This document shows positions 46,204-53,760 of a stretch of 61,611 nucleotides of DNA, piece after piece. How positions within the stretch are numbered: the first letter of the stretch is position 1; each line of letters opens with the position of its first letter. Position numbers and translations under genes: made by a program. The DNA comes from DATDYW01 sp964574865. GTDB lineage: Bacteria; Patescibacteriota; Minisyncoccia; Phycocordibacterales; JAACPR01. The stretch is from contig CAZNOT010000001.1 of the NCBI GenBank assembly GCA_964574865.1, positions 1-61,611 of the forward strand. The letters are read 5' to 3'. The notes beneath the pieces were generated by a model. It was not told the origin of the DNA. It saw nothing but the letters and a program-made list of their open reading frames with translations, and searched no databases.

Positions 46204-47382
46204 CTACGCGCACAGCACCGCGTCGATTCGGCGGGAAATTTCGACAAAATCGGCCTCGGTCTTGCCGCGCGTCGTCTCGGCGGCGGTGCCCAGGCGGATG
46301 CCGGAGGGGTCCACGGGCGAGCGCGCCTCGCCGGGAATCGTGTTCTTGTTGACGATGATGCCGGCGCGTTCCAAGCGGTCGGACGCGTCCTTACCCCCCA
46401 CCCTGTTCGCCCACGTGTCGACGAGAACGAGGTGGGTGTCGGTGCCGCCCGAGACGATGCGCCAGCCGAGCCGCGCCAATTCAGCGGCGAGCGCCTGCGC
46501 GTTCTTCACCACCTGCGCGGCGTACGTTTTGAAATCGGGCTGCACGGCCTCGCCGAGCGCCACGGCGACCGCGGCAATCTGGTTCACGTGCGGGCCGCCC
46601 TGGAAACCTGGAAAAACGGCTTTGTCGATGAGTTCGGGGAGAGACTTCCCGTCGCGCGAGCGATCCTTGCGGCTGAAGATAATCGCCGCGCGCGGGCCGC
46701 GCAGCGTCTTGTGGACAGTCGTAGTGACGACGTCGGCGAACAGAAACGGCGAAGGCGCCGCGCCGCCGGCCACCAGGCCCGCGGTGTGCGACATGTCGGC
46801 CAAGAGGAACGCGCCGGCAACGTCGGCCACCTTGCGAAACGCGGCCCAGTCGACGGCGCGCGGGTACGCGGTGAAACCGGCAATGACGACGGAAGGCTTC
46901 TCGGCGGCGGCAAGGCCTAAGAGCGCCACGTGATCAATCGTCTCGGTTTTCGGGTCGACGCCGAACGGCACCTGCGCCCACAGCTTCCCCGTCGCGGACA
47001 CCTTGTACCCGTGCGTGAGGTGCCCGCCGTCGCTGAGGTTCATGCCCATAACCTTGGAGCCTAAAGGCGCGAGGGCGAGGAGCGCAGCCAAGTTCGCGGG
47101 CGAGCCCGACAGCGCCTGCACGTTCACCGCCCACTCATCCGCAGACAGGCCGAAGAGCGCGAGCGCGCGGGCCTGCGCCAGCTTTTCGATTTCGTCCACC
47201 ACCTCGTTGCCGCCGTAGTAGCGCGCGGCCGGGTAGCCTTCGGCGTACTTGTTGGTGAGCGCGGAGCCGAGCGCCGCGAGCACGTCGTCCGAAACGTAGT
47301 TCTCAGACGCGATCAAATTGACGACGCTCCCCTGCCGCGCGATTTCGTCGCCGATGAGCTTCTCGATTTCTGCGTCCTTCAT
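46204..47382 (-). CDS. glyA: Serine hydroxymethyltransferase
   Basis: A PLP enzyme that converts serine and tetrahydrofolate to glycine and 5,10-methylene-THF, the carbon donor for ThyX. The 392-aa protein has NLIASENYVS and NKYAEGYPAARYYGGNEVVDEIE near the N-terminus, and the PLP-lysine region VVTTTVHKTLRGPRAAIIF near residues 220-238. The C-terminal domain ends SRRIDAVLCA. It is slightly short compared with most SHMTs (about 415). Confidence 0.97.
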   Translation of the reverse strand: MKDAEIEKLIGDEIARQGSVVNLIASENYVSDDVLAALGSALTNKYAEGYPAARYYGGNEVVDEIEKLAQARALALFGLSADEWAVNVQALSGSPANLAALLALAPLGSKVMGMNLSDGGHLTHGYKVSATGKLWAQVPFGVDPKTETIDHVALLGLAAAEKPSVVIAGFTAYPRAVDWAAFRKVADVAGAFLLADMSHTAGLVAGGAAPSPFLFADVVTTTVHKTLRGPRAAIIFSRKDRSRDGKSLPELIDKAVFPGFQGGPHVNQIAAVAVALGEAVQPDFKTYAAQVVKNAQALAAELARLGWRIVSGGTDTHLVLVDTWANRVGGKDASDRLERAGIIVNKNTIPGEARSPVDPSGIRLGTAAETTRGKTEADFVEISRRIDAVLCA

Positions 47383-47509
47383 GGTTTTAGGTCGTGGTCG
47401 GGCGGCGAACCGGCCGCCGCGAAAATTTTCGCGGCAACCAAACTGCGAGGGCGTCTCCCGAATCTACTTTTCGGAGGCTAGCTTGAATCGGCGCGGAGCG
47501 CCAGCGGCT

Positions 47510-47542
47510 AAAAAGAAAAGCGCCGACCCTGCGGGTCGGCGC
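47510..47542 (-). terminator. thyX terminator
   Basis: A perfect 10-bp stem (GCGCCGACCC, loop TGC) with TTTTCTTTTT tail on the minus strand lies next to the thyX stop. Confidence 0.9.
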
Positions 47543-47546
47543 GCTA

Positions 47547-48959
47547 TCAGGCAGGACGAATCGTCTGCGTCCCTCGCTTCACCGTGAAGTCCTTATCGCC
47601 GAGATCGGCGTGCAGGGCAACCCACGGCCATTTTTCTTTCACGTAGCGAGCCATCGCCTGGGCGATACGGCGCGCCGTCGGATGAACCGTCGGCGCGGCG
47701 CGAAGCTCGGCTACGTAGAGAATTTGCGGCAAACCGCAGGTGTACCGCCAGGGCACGCGGAACCCCATGGGGACCATGTGCTGCGCTTCGACCTTGCCGT
47801 GCTTCGCCGCCACCTCGCGCCAGCGTTCGACCAGTTTTGGCACGAACACCAGCTCGGTTTCTGAACGGAACCGCTCTGGAAGGTTATCGAGGTACCATCG
47901 CTCAAATCCAAGTTCAGCCGTGAGCACTGGCATCCGCCAGAACCCGCGCCGCTGGCGGTGGAGGTCTCGGTACGACCCAAAGTCGACGAGCGCCTGGAAA
48001 GTGGCCGTCCCGAACTCGCCAAAGCTGTGGTGCAGCCCGAGACCGCGCGGACGCTCGTTGAGCAAGCGGTACGCGAGGTCAGAGAGGCCGCCGACGTCGA
48101 TGGAGTCGCGAAGGACCGTGAGGCCTTCGGTGACTTCTCCTTCGCCAGGAGCAAAATCGCCCCACGCCCACTCAGCGGTGAGCCTGCGGTATTCCTCCGC
48201 TTCGGGCATCTGGGCCAAGGATCGCTCACCGGAGACATCGAGCATCGCCGCGTTCTCCGGGAAGCTCGAGGCGAAATCTTCGCGGAGCGCTCCCCAGATT
48301 TTGTTGGCGATGCCCCGCACCTCTTCGAGTGGGTGATGACGCAGGAGGATGAGGTGATCGGCGAGCTGGCGAAGGTTGCCGTGCCAGCCAACCTGGGTAG
48401 CCGCGCCTGCAGGCAGGAACGCCCGACGGATGTCGAAAGCGCGAGCCCGAATGGCGGTCTCCCAAACCGACAGCTTCTGCCCCTCCTCGATGGGGTGCTG
48501 CGCGGCAACCATTTCGAAGAGCGGATCGCCGAGCTTCCGGTAGAAATCCATCAGCGCCTCAATCGTTTCCCGCGCAATCGGGTGGCCCGTGGGCTCCCAA
48601 ATTGGCGCGCCATCGAAATCAATGTAGCGGGTGGAAGTCTCCTGGCCCGAGAACATCGGCGAATCCTCGATCGCTTTCGCCGCGAGCATCGAGATGCGCT
48701 CGGAGAAGATTGTGGTCGATCCGCAGTCGGCGATCGATTTGTGGGCGTAGCCCACGTAGGTGCCCGCCATGAACTTGGCGGAGCCGATTTCGGCAACTTT
48801 CGCCGCGTGCGCGCGAGCGCTTTCCTGGCTCCGCGAGTAGAAGGCACAGATCATCGCGCCGTCCTGCGGCGAGATTCGAATTCCGTACTCTTTCTCGAGC
48901 GTCGGCAGGGTGAAGATAGACGGCGCACCTTCGGCGGGTTTCCAAATTGGATTTTTCAT
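47547..48959 (-). CDS. thyX: Two-domain ThyX-like thymidylate synthase
   Basis: The 470-aa protein is twice the length of ordinary ThyX. The first half has HKSIADCGSTTIFSERISML and GQETSTRYIDF (residues 73-115), matching the ThyX helix and the NEQSxRY part of the signature, but RHR is missing. The second half has HHSFGEFGTATFQALVDFGSYRDLHRQRRG (to about residue 339), with the Arg-rich part of the signature. The two halves together carry what a single ThyX has. FAD- and dUMP-dependent dTMP synthesis is the likely role. Start at 48959 (MKNPIWKP); 48959-49091 is the divergent region shared with dcd. Confidence 0.88.
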   Translation of the reverse strand: MKNPIWKPAEGAPSIFTLPTLEKEYGIRISPQDGAMICAFYSRSQESARAHAAKVAEIGSAKFMAGTYVGYAHKSIADCGSTTIFSERISMLAAKAIEDSPMFSGQETSTRYIDFDGAPIWEPTGHPIARETIEALMDFYRKLGDPLFEMVAAQHPIEEGQKLSVWETAIRARAFDIRRAFLPAGAATQVGWHGNLRQLADHLILLRHHPLEEVRGIANKIWGALREDFASSFPENAAMLDVSGERSLAQMPEAEEYRRLTAEWAWGDFAPGEGEVTEGLTVLRDSIDVGGLSDLAYRLLNERPRGLGLHHSFGEFGTATFQALVDFGSYRDLHRQRRGFWRMPVLTAELGFERWYLDNLPERFRSETELVFVPKLVERWREVAAKHGKVEAQHMVPMGFRVPWRYTCGLPQILYVAELRAAPTVHPTARRIAQAMARYVKEKWPWVALHADLGDKDFTVKRGTQTIRPA

Positions 48960-49090
48960 TGTTTTGTAGGTTCTTGGGTTTAGGTTCGTGGCTACCCTAC
49001 CCCACCGGCCCAACCAGGCAAGCCTCAAATGTGGGCCACGCCAAAACCCCGTGCGTCAACAGCCGTCCGGGATGTACCATTCCCCCGCCT

Positions 49091-49801
49091 ATGGCCCTCT
49101 CCGACCGGCGCATCCTGGAAGAAATGGCGAAGGGCGACATCGTCATTTCGCCGTTCAGGCGCGAGAACCTCGCCACCTCGAGCTACGACCTCACGCTCGG
49201 CGAGTGGTACTACCGCGAGCAGCCGGTCTCGAAGTACCACCACAAGATTTACAACATCTACAACAAGGACCACATCGACCACGTGTGGGGCAAAAAGGCG
49301 CAGCGCGCCGAGCTGGCGAAGGACGCCTTCCGCAAGTACAACCTCGAGTGGCAGGGCATCTCGCCGGAGGACCGCGTGATCTTCCTCGAGCCGGGCGAGA
49401 CGATCCTGGCCCACACCGAGGAGTTCATCGGCGGCAAGAACCACATCACGACAATGATGAAAGCACGCTCGTCGCTCGGCCGCTCGTTCATCGAGGTCTG
49501 CAAGTGCGCCGGCTGGGGCGACGTGGGCTACATCAACCGCTGGACAATGGAGATTACGAACAACTCCAAGCACTACTCGATTCCGCTGATCGTTGGCCGC
49601 CGCATCGCGCAGCTCATCTTCTTTGAGACCGGGCCGATCATCGGCGACGATTACACAGCCAAGGGAAAGTACAACCCGGCGGGCTCGGTCGCCACGCTCC
49701 GGAAGCTCTGGAAGCCGAGCGCCATGCTCCCCCGCCTGGACCAGGACCGCGACGCGCTGAAATCGAACGCGCCGAAGGCGAAGAAAAAGTCTGGCCGCTA
49801 G
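49091..49801 (+). CDS. dcd: dCTP deaminase family protein
   Basis: It deaminates dCTP to dUTP (and may also cleave to dUMP), which feeds ThyX. The 236-aa protein has LATSSYDLTLGEWYY near residue 28, MKARSSLGRSFIEV near 117-130 (catalytic Ser/Arg region) and GYINRWTMEI, with the catalytic Glu of the family. It is longer than E. coli Dcd (193) by an N-terminal insert (YNIYNKDHIDHVWGKKAQRAEL) and a Lys-rich tail. The ATG follows a TACCAT box by 10 bases. Confidence 0.9.
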   Translation: MALSDRRILEEMAKGDIVISPFRRENLATSSYDLTLGEWYYREQPVSKYHHKIYNIYNKDHIDHVWGKKAQRAELAKDAFRKYNLEWQGISPEDRVIFLEPGETILAHTEEFIGGKNHITTMMKARSSLGRSFIEVCKCAGWGDVGYINRWTMEITNNSKHYSIPLIVGRRIAQLIFFETGPIIGDDYTAKGKYNPAGSVATLRKLWKPSAMLPRLDQDRDALKSNAPKAKKKSGR

Positions 49802-50121
49802 GCCCGGCCGAAGACCGTCACCGCGAGGCCGTCTATCCGCTTCTCCACGCGCCCCAGCCGCGTTTTGACGTCCACGACGTCGAGCGCGATTGAATCGACG
49901 CGATCTTCGATGCGATCGAGGCAGCGATCAATTTGCTCGAACCTGGAATCAGTCTGACCGAACTTCGAGTCGATCTGATCAAACTTCGAGTCGACTTGAT
50001 CGAATCGGCGGTAAACGTCGGCGAACCCGCTCGCTACAGCCGCGGCGAGCGGGTCGATTTTAGAATCAACCTTTTCGTCGATGAGGGCGCCGATAGCCTC
50101 GAGGTCTTTTTTGCTCAGCAT
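49798..50121 (-). CDS. Coiled-coil protein with short tandem repeats
   Basis: The 107-aa protein contains a helix of seven-residue repeats of the type FDQVDSK / FDQIDSK / FGQTDSR / FEQIDRC, followed by LDRIEDRVDSIALDVVDVKTRLGRVEKRIDGLA. This will form a parallel coiled coil. The DNA is also repetitive (near-copies of TCGAACTTCGAGTCGA at 49940-50010), so the helix length may vary. A TACAAT box ends 10 bases before the start at 50121. Its stop overlaps that of dcd by 4 bases. Function unknown. Confidence 0.72.
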   Translation of the reverse strand: MLSKKDLEAIGALIDEKVDSKIDPLAAAVASGFADVYRRFDQVDSKFDQIDSKFGQTDSRFEQIDRCLDRIEDRVDSIALDVVDVKTRLGRVEKRIDGLAVTVFGRA

Positions 50122-50211
50122 CGCGCGGGGCATTGTACGCCCGGCAACCCGCGCCGCAGTAAGGTGGATATCACGCCCCGCTAAGCCGTTTTGGATAGGT
50201 TTTCCAAAGGC

Positions 50212-50275
50212 GCAAAAGAAAAACACCCGACAGTGTACGAATGTACCCCGAGGGTGCTTTTCCTTTGCCGCAGCC
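50212..50275 (-). terminator. Terminator of rplK with GTAC core (element E)
   Basis: Arms GCAAAAGAAAAACACCC and GGGTGCTTTTCCTTTGC pair with few mismatches and enclose an apex at 50229-50252, AGTGTACGAATGTACCCC. It begins about 25 bases beyond the rplK stop. Confidence 0.85.
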
Positions 50276-50300
50276 GGCACTCGGCGATTTCCCCGAAAGG

Positions 50301-50726
50301 TTAACCTTTCACTTCCACGCCCATGGAGCGGCAGGTACCCTCGATGGTGCGCATGGCGGCCTCGACGGACGCGGCGGAGAGGTCCACAGCCTTCTTCTCA
50401 GCGATCTCGCGGATCTTCGCCTTGGTGATGGAGCCAGCCTTGGTGACGAGGTTCTTGCCCGAGCCCTTCTCGAGACCGGCGAGCTTGAGGACGAGGCGGG
50501 ACGCCGGCGGAGTCTTGTACTTCACCTCGTAGGTGCGGTCCTCGAAGACGGTGATGACCACCGGCACGATGTCGCCCATCTTGTCCTTGGTCTCGTCGTT
50601 GAACTTCTTAGTGAATTCACCGATGTTGATGCCGGCCTGACCGAGCGCGGGGCCGATAGGAGGCGCAGGGGTGGCCTTCCCGGCCGGGATCTGGAGCTTG
50701 ACGAGCTTGGTGATTTTCTTGGCCAT
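50301..50726 (-). CDS. rplK: Ribosomal protein L11
   Basis: The 141-aa protein has L11 landmarks: KLQIPAGKATPAPPIGPALGQAGINIGEFTKKFN at the N-terminus, the basic C-terminal RNA-binding domain (AKIREIAEKKAVDLSAASVEAAMRTIEGTCRSMGVEV). L11 forms the GTPase-associated centre with L10/L12. nusG lies upstream on the same strand but element F separates them, and no rplA follows, so the L11 operon is split here. Confidence 0.98.
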   Translation of the reverse strand: MAKKITKLVKLQIPAGKATPAPPIGPALGQAGINIGEFTKKFNDETKDKMGDIVPVVITVFEDRTYEVKYKTPPASRLVLKLAGLEKGSGKNLVTKAGSITKAKIREIAEKKAVDLSAASVEAAMRTIEGTCRSMGVEVKG

Positions 50727-50828
50727 AAGTTTGTGCCGGCGAACCTTACCTAAATCGGTCTAATAAATCAACCGCCCTCCCCAACCCATCTCCTTTGAGT
50801 AACGCCCGGCTCGCCGGGGCCGAGCGAG

Positions 50829-50887
50829 AAAGGTTTTGGCCGGCCGACGGTGTACGCACGTACTCCGAGGGCGAGCAAAACCTTTCG
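50829..50887 (-). terminator. Terminator of nusG with GTAC core (element F)
   Basis: Arms GAAAGGTTTTG and CAAAACCTTTC pair and enclose an apex at 50847-50870 containing GGTGTACGCACGTACTCC. It lies about 45 bases beyond the nusG stop, between nusG and rplK. Confidence 0.85.
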
Positions 50888-50928
50888 CAGCCGGCATCCG
50901 GCAGCCGCCCGGCTAACGCTTAGCGCGC

Positions 50929-51474
50929 CTAAATCTTCTTTACCTGGAGGTAATCGAGCTCGATGGGAGTCTCGCGACCGAACATCGATACCAAAACCCT
51001 CAACTTGCCGCGCTCGGCGTCCACCTTCTCAACCTTGCCCTCGAGCTCCTTGAACGGACCGTCCGTGACGATGACCGGGTCGCCCTCGTCCACGTCGATC
51101 GTGTGCTTCGGAGCCTCGCCCGTCGAGCGGGAGAGGATGGCCTTCACCTCGGCCTCTGAGAGCGGCACGGGCACGACGCCAGAGCCGACGAAGCCGGTCA
51201 CGCGCGGCGTGTTACGGACGACGTACCAGGACTCGTCGGTGACGGCCATGTCCACGAGCACGTAGCCCGGGTAGACCTTCTCCTCGACCTCGACGCGCTT
51301 CTGCCCCTTGATCTTGACCTTCTTCTCCTTGGGGACAATCACGGCGAAAATTTTGTCCTCCATGCCCAGCGACTCGATGCGCTGCTGGAGGTTGCGCGCA
51401 ACCGCGTCCTCGTAGCCCGCGTAGGTGTGAATCGCGTACCAGTGCCGATCGCCGCTCCCCTGCTGTTTAGCCAT
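50929..51474 (-). CDS. nusG: Transcription termination/antitermination protein NusG
   Basis: The 181-aa protein has an N-terminal NGN domain (DRHWYAIHTYAGYEDAVARNLQQRIESLGME, VYPGYVLVDMAVTDESWYVVRNTPRVTGFVG) and a C-terminal KOW domain (GDPVIVTDGPFKELEGKVEKVD). It binds RNA polymerase and couples it with Rho or the ribosome. It starts 20 bases after secE, the conserved secE-nusG order. Confidence 0.97.
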   Translation of the reverse strand: MAKQQGSGDRHWYAIHTYAGYEDAVARNLQQRIESLGMEDKIFAVIVPKEKKVKIKGQKRVEVEEKVYPGYVLVDMAVTDESWYVVRNTPRVTGFVGSGVVPVPLSEAEVKAILSRSTGEAPKHTIDVDEGDPVIVTDGPFKELEGKVEKVDAERGKLRVLVSMFGRETPIELDYLQVKKI

Positions 51475-51494
51475 ATGTGTTGTGGTGCGGGAAG

Positions 51495-51674
51495 TTAGCC
51501 GCCGATAACCGAACGCTCGACGATCCAGGTAAAGGCGACGTCGAGGGCGCCGAGGTAGGCCGCCACAAGGAACGACACGACGAGCACGAGCGCGGTGAGG
51601 CCGATGACCTCCCGGCGCGACGGCCAGCTGATGCGGGAGACCTCGCCGAGCGACTCGCGTACAAACTGAATCAT
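51495..51674 (-). CDS. secE: Preprotein translocase subunit SecE
   Basis: The 59-aa protein is the minimal SecE type. The amphipathic helix region reads ESLGEVSRISWPSRREVIGLT, containing the conserved WPSRRE element, and is followed by one membrane helix (ALVLVVSFLVAAYLGALDVAFTWIV). SecE clamps SecY. It lies 20 bases upstream of nusG, as in most bacteria. Its promoter is at 51724-51753. Confidence 0.95.
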   Translation of the reverse strand: MIQFVRESLGEVSRISWPSRREVIGLTALVLVVSFLVAAYLGALDVAFTWIVERSVIGG

Positions 51675-51697
51675 GGGTGCGTGGTCAGGCTAATAAA

Positions 51698-51755
51698 AAA
51701 GGCCCTCGCGGGCGGACAGGTCTATAGTACAGCCGATTGACCGAGGAAGTCAATC
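51698..51755 (-). promoter_or_regulatory. secE-nusG promoter with inverted repeat and leader hairpin
   Basis: TTGACT (plus 51748-51753) and TACTAT (plus 51724-51729) are separated by 18 bases. The -35 box lies in an inverted repeat, GATTGAC-N7-GTCAATC (51735-51755), a possible operator. Downstream of the start site, GCCCGCGAGGGC with TTTTTTA (near 51685-51708) forms a small attenuator-like hairpin before secE. Confidence 0.6.
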
Positions 51756-51756
51756 A

Positions 51757-51842
51757 GCTGAGGTAGCAAGGAAGAGTGAATAAATTGGTAAGCACGGCCT
51801 GGATTTCGGAACTTGTTCCTTGTTAATTCTTCCTTATTCCTT
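51757..51842. repeat. Long degenerate hairpin (family 2, copy 4)
   Basis: GGTAGCAAGGAAGAGTGAAT near 51762-51782 pairs imperfectly with TTGTTAATTCTTCCTTATTC near 51819-51838. It lies behind the SIMPL-domain gene, after its perfect hairpin. Confidence 0.5.
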
Positions 51843-51905
51843 AGCCCGACCCAAAGCTAAAGGGCCGCGCCGGAACGGCGCGGCCCTTTAGCTTTGGGTC
51901 GGGCT
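51843..51905 (-). terminator. Perfect 30-bp hairpin, loop GAA
   Basis: Thirty bases (51843-51872) are exactly complementary to 51876-51905 with a 3-base loop. The stem overlaps the stop codon of the SIMPL-domain gene (51904-51906). It is by far the longest perfect hairpin in the window. It probably ends transcription or blocks 3' exonucleases. Confidence 0.8.
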
Positions 51906-52731
51906 AGTTCTCGATCTCGAATTGCACGTCCACCGACACCTCCACCTCCTGCTCTCCAGTCGGCACGTCCGGCGAGGTCTTCACCGCCATGTCGTAGCCG
52001 CCGCCCATGCCCTCGTACATTGGAGGGTAGTAGCCCGGCGAGGACTCGTACATGCCGATGATGTCGCCGAGGCTGAGGCCGAGCGCGTCGGCGTTCACCT
52101 TCGCGCGAGCCTTCGCGTCGGCGATGGCGAGCGCGCGAGCCTTGTCCTTCAGCTCCTCGATGCCATCGATGGTGAAAGAGAGCCCCGAAACATTCGTGAC
52201 GTTCTTCTTGCCGATGCCGGCGAAGATATCCCCCGCCTTGCTAGTGTCGCGCACCTTCACGACGATGGTCTGGCTCACGTCGAAGCCGACAGGCAGGTTG
52301 CGGCCGCCCGGGCAGTACGAGCTACCGTACGGGCACGCCTCGGCGATCCATTCGTAGTGCGGGTAGATGTTGTAGGACTGCGTCTCGATGTCCTCCCTAT
52401 CGACGCCCTGCTCCTCCAGGAACGCGATCGATTCGTTGATGACTTTCGTCGCCTGCTCCTGCGCCGACTCGACGGACTCCGAGGTCGCCTGCGCGCCGAA
52501 GCTGAAGGTGGCGATAATGTCCTCCTTGTCCGCGCTGACTTTCCCTTTGCCGTTCACGGAAATCGACGGGCCGTACGTCTGCTCGTCGAGCTGCCCCGTA
52601 GCCGCCACGGTGTAAAAGGTTTCGGCGATCAGAAAAGCCGAGAGGAACACGGCGATAGCGCCGAGACTGAGCGTGGCGCAGTACGCCGCGCGCCCCTTCC
52701 AATCCGTCGAAAACTGCTGGTAGCTAATCAT
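51904..52731 (-). CDS. SIMPL-domain (DUF541) exported protein
   Basis: The 275-aa protein has an N-terminal membrane anchor (about residues 20-42). The SIMPL domain follows: PSISVNGKGKVSADKEDIIATFSFG (about 54-78), SYNIYPHYEW and GFDVSQTIVVKVRDTSKAGDIFAGIGKKNVTNVSGLSFTID, and ARALAIADAKARAKVNADALGL. There is a Cys pair (CPYGSSYC). The domain is periplasmic or outer-surface in known members, with unclear function. Confidence 0.92.
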   Translation of the reverse strand: MISYQQFSTDWKGRAAYCATLSLGAIAVFLSAFLIAETFYTVAATGQLDEQTYGPSISVNGKGKVSADKEDIIATFSFGAQATSESVESAQEQATKVINESIAFLEEQGVDREDIETQSYNIYPHYEWIAEACPYGSSYCPGGRNLPVGFDVSQTIVVKVRDTSKAGDIFAGIGKKNVTNVSGLSFTIDGIEELKDKARALAIADAKARAKVNADALGLSLGDIIGMYESSPGYYPPMYEGMGGGYDMAVKTSPDVPTGEQEVEVSVDVQFEIEN

Positions 52732-52825
52732 TTGTGGCTAATTACGCGTGTAACCAATCTACTATACCACTGCCCCAAAATGGTGTCCTGAGGTACGCGC
52801 CCCCCGAGGGTAGAAAATTCTGACG

Positions 52826-53641
52826 CTAGGCGCGTCTCTCAGCGGCGAGGAGGAGGTTCGAGAAGAGCGCCGCGACGGTTAGGGGGCCAACGCCGCCGGG
52901 GACGGGAGAGTAGGCGGCGAGGGCGGAGCGGGCGGCGAGATTGAGGTCGCCCAGGAGCTTGCCGTCGGGGCCGGCGGTCGTGCCCACGTCGATGGCGGTG
53001 GCGCCCGGCGAGAGGTGCGCGGCGGTCAGGAGGCCAGGCTTCCCTACCGCGGAAATCACAATTTCGGCGGGGAGCGTCACGGCCGATAAGTCAGCCGTCT
53101 GATCGTCGGCGGTCGAGACGGTCGCGCCGCGCCCACGCATCAGCTCGGCGATCGGCGCGCCCGCGAGCCGCGACTGGCCGACAACGGCAAGACGCTTCCC
53201 CGCCACATCGACGCCGTGCGCGTCCAGGAGTTCAGCTACGGCGAGCGCGGTCGCAGAGACGAACGGAGAGCCGGGGGCGAGGCCGTCCACATCTTTCGCG
53301 GGCGGCACCAGCGCGGCGGCCGCGTAGCCGTCGAGGCTGGCCGCGGGGAGCTGGAGGATGACGCCGTCGTTCGCGCCATCGGCTCCGGCGGCGATCACCG
53401 CCGCTTCGAGCTCGGCCTGGCTGGCCGATTCCGGCAACGTTTGGAGCACGACCCCGGCGCCAATCTCCCCCGCGAACGCCTGCTTGCGCTCGATGTACGC
53501 AGCCGAGCGTGGGTCCTCGCCGACGCGGACAATGGCGAGGCGGGGGCCACGGCCGAGCGCGGTGACACGCTCGGCCAGCTCGGCGCACGCGCGCGCGGCG
53601 ACGGAGCGACCTTCGAGAATCTTGGGAGTGACGACGCTCAC
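52826..53641 (-). CDS. folD: Bifunctional methylene-THF dehydrogenase / cyclohydrolase FolD
   Basis: FolD interconverts 5,10-methylene-THF and 10-formyl-THF. The 271-aa protein has AYIERKQAFAGEIG with the catalytic Lys, GVILQLPAAS (the QLPLP-type motif), KDVDGLAPGSPFVSATALAV, and the dinucleotide fold LAVVGQSRLAGAPIAELM. C-terminal SPVPGGVGPLTVAAL is highly conserved. The start is GTG just after a TAGAAA box, and a 36-nt palindrome lies immediately upstream. Works with GlyA and ThyX. Confidence 0.95.
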   Translation of the reverse strand: MSVVTPKILEGRSVAARACAELAERVTALGRGPRLAIVRVGEDPRSAAYIERKQAFAGEIGAGVVLQTLPESASQAELEAAVIAAGADGANDGVILQLPAASLDGYAAAALVPPAKDVDGLAPGSPFVSATALAVAELLDAHGVDVAGKRLAVVGQSRLAGAPIAELMRGRGATVSTADDQTADLSAVTLPAEIVISAVGKPGLLTAAHLSPGATAIDVGTTAGPDGKLLGDLNLAARSALAAYSPVPGGVGPLTVAALFSNLLLAAERRA

Positions 53642-53661
53642 CCGCTATTTCTACTACAAAC

Positions 53662-53697
53662 GACGGGCTCCCGGTGTCCGGACACCGGGAGCCCGTC
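53662..53697. promoter_or_regulatory. Perfect 36-nt palindrome upstream of folD
   Basis: GACGGGCTCCCGGTGTCC is followed directly by its exact reverse complement. It is about 20 bases upstream of the folD GTG, in the -35 region if the TAGAAA box is the -10. It may be an operator, or a second terminator hairpin for the dsbA transcript. Confidence 0.55.
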
Positions 53698-53706
53698 GCG
53701 AGAACG

Positions 53707-53739
53707 AGAGAGCCCGCGGCCGAAGGCCGCGGGCTCTCT
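53707..53739 (-). terminator. dsbA-like gene terminator
   Basis: A perfect stem of at least 13 bp (AGAGCCCGCGGCC, loop GAA) followed by CTCGTTCTC on the minus strand lies 20 bases beyond the stop at 53761. Confidence 0.7.
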
Positions 53740-53760
53740 GGAGACAGACGTTCGGCCGAG

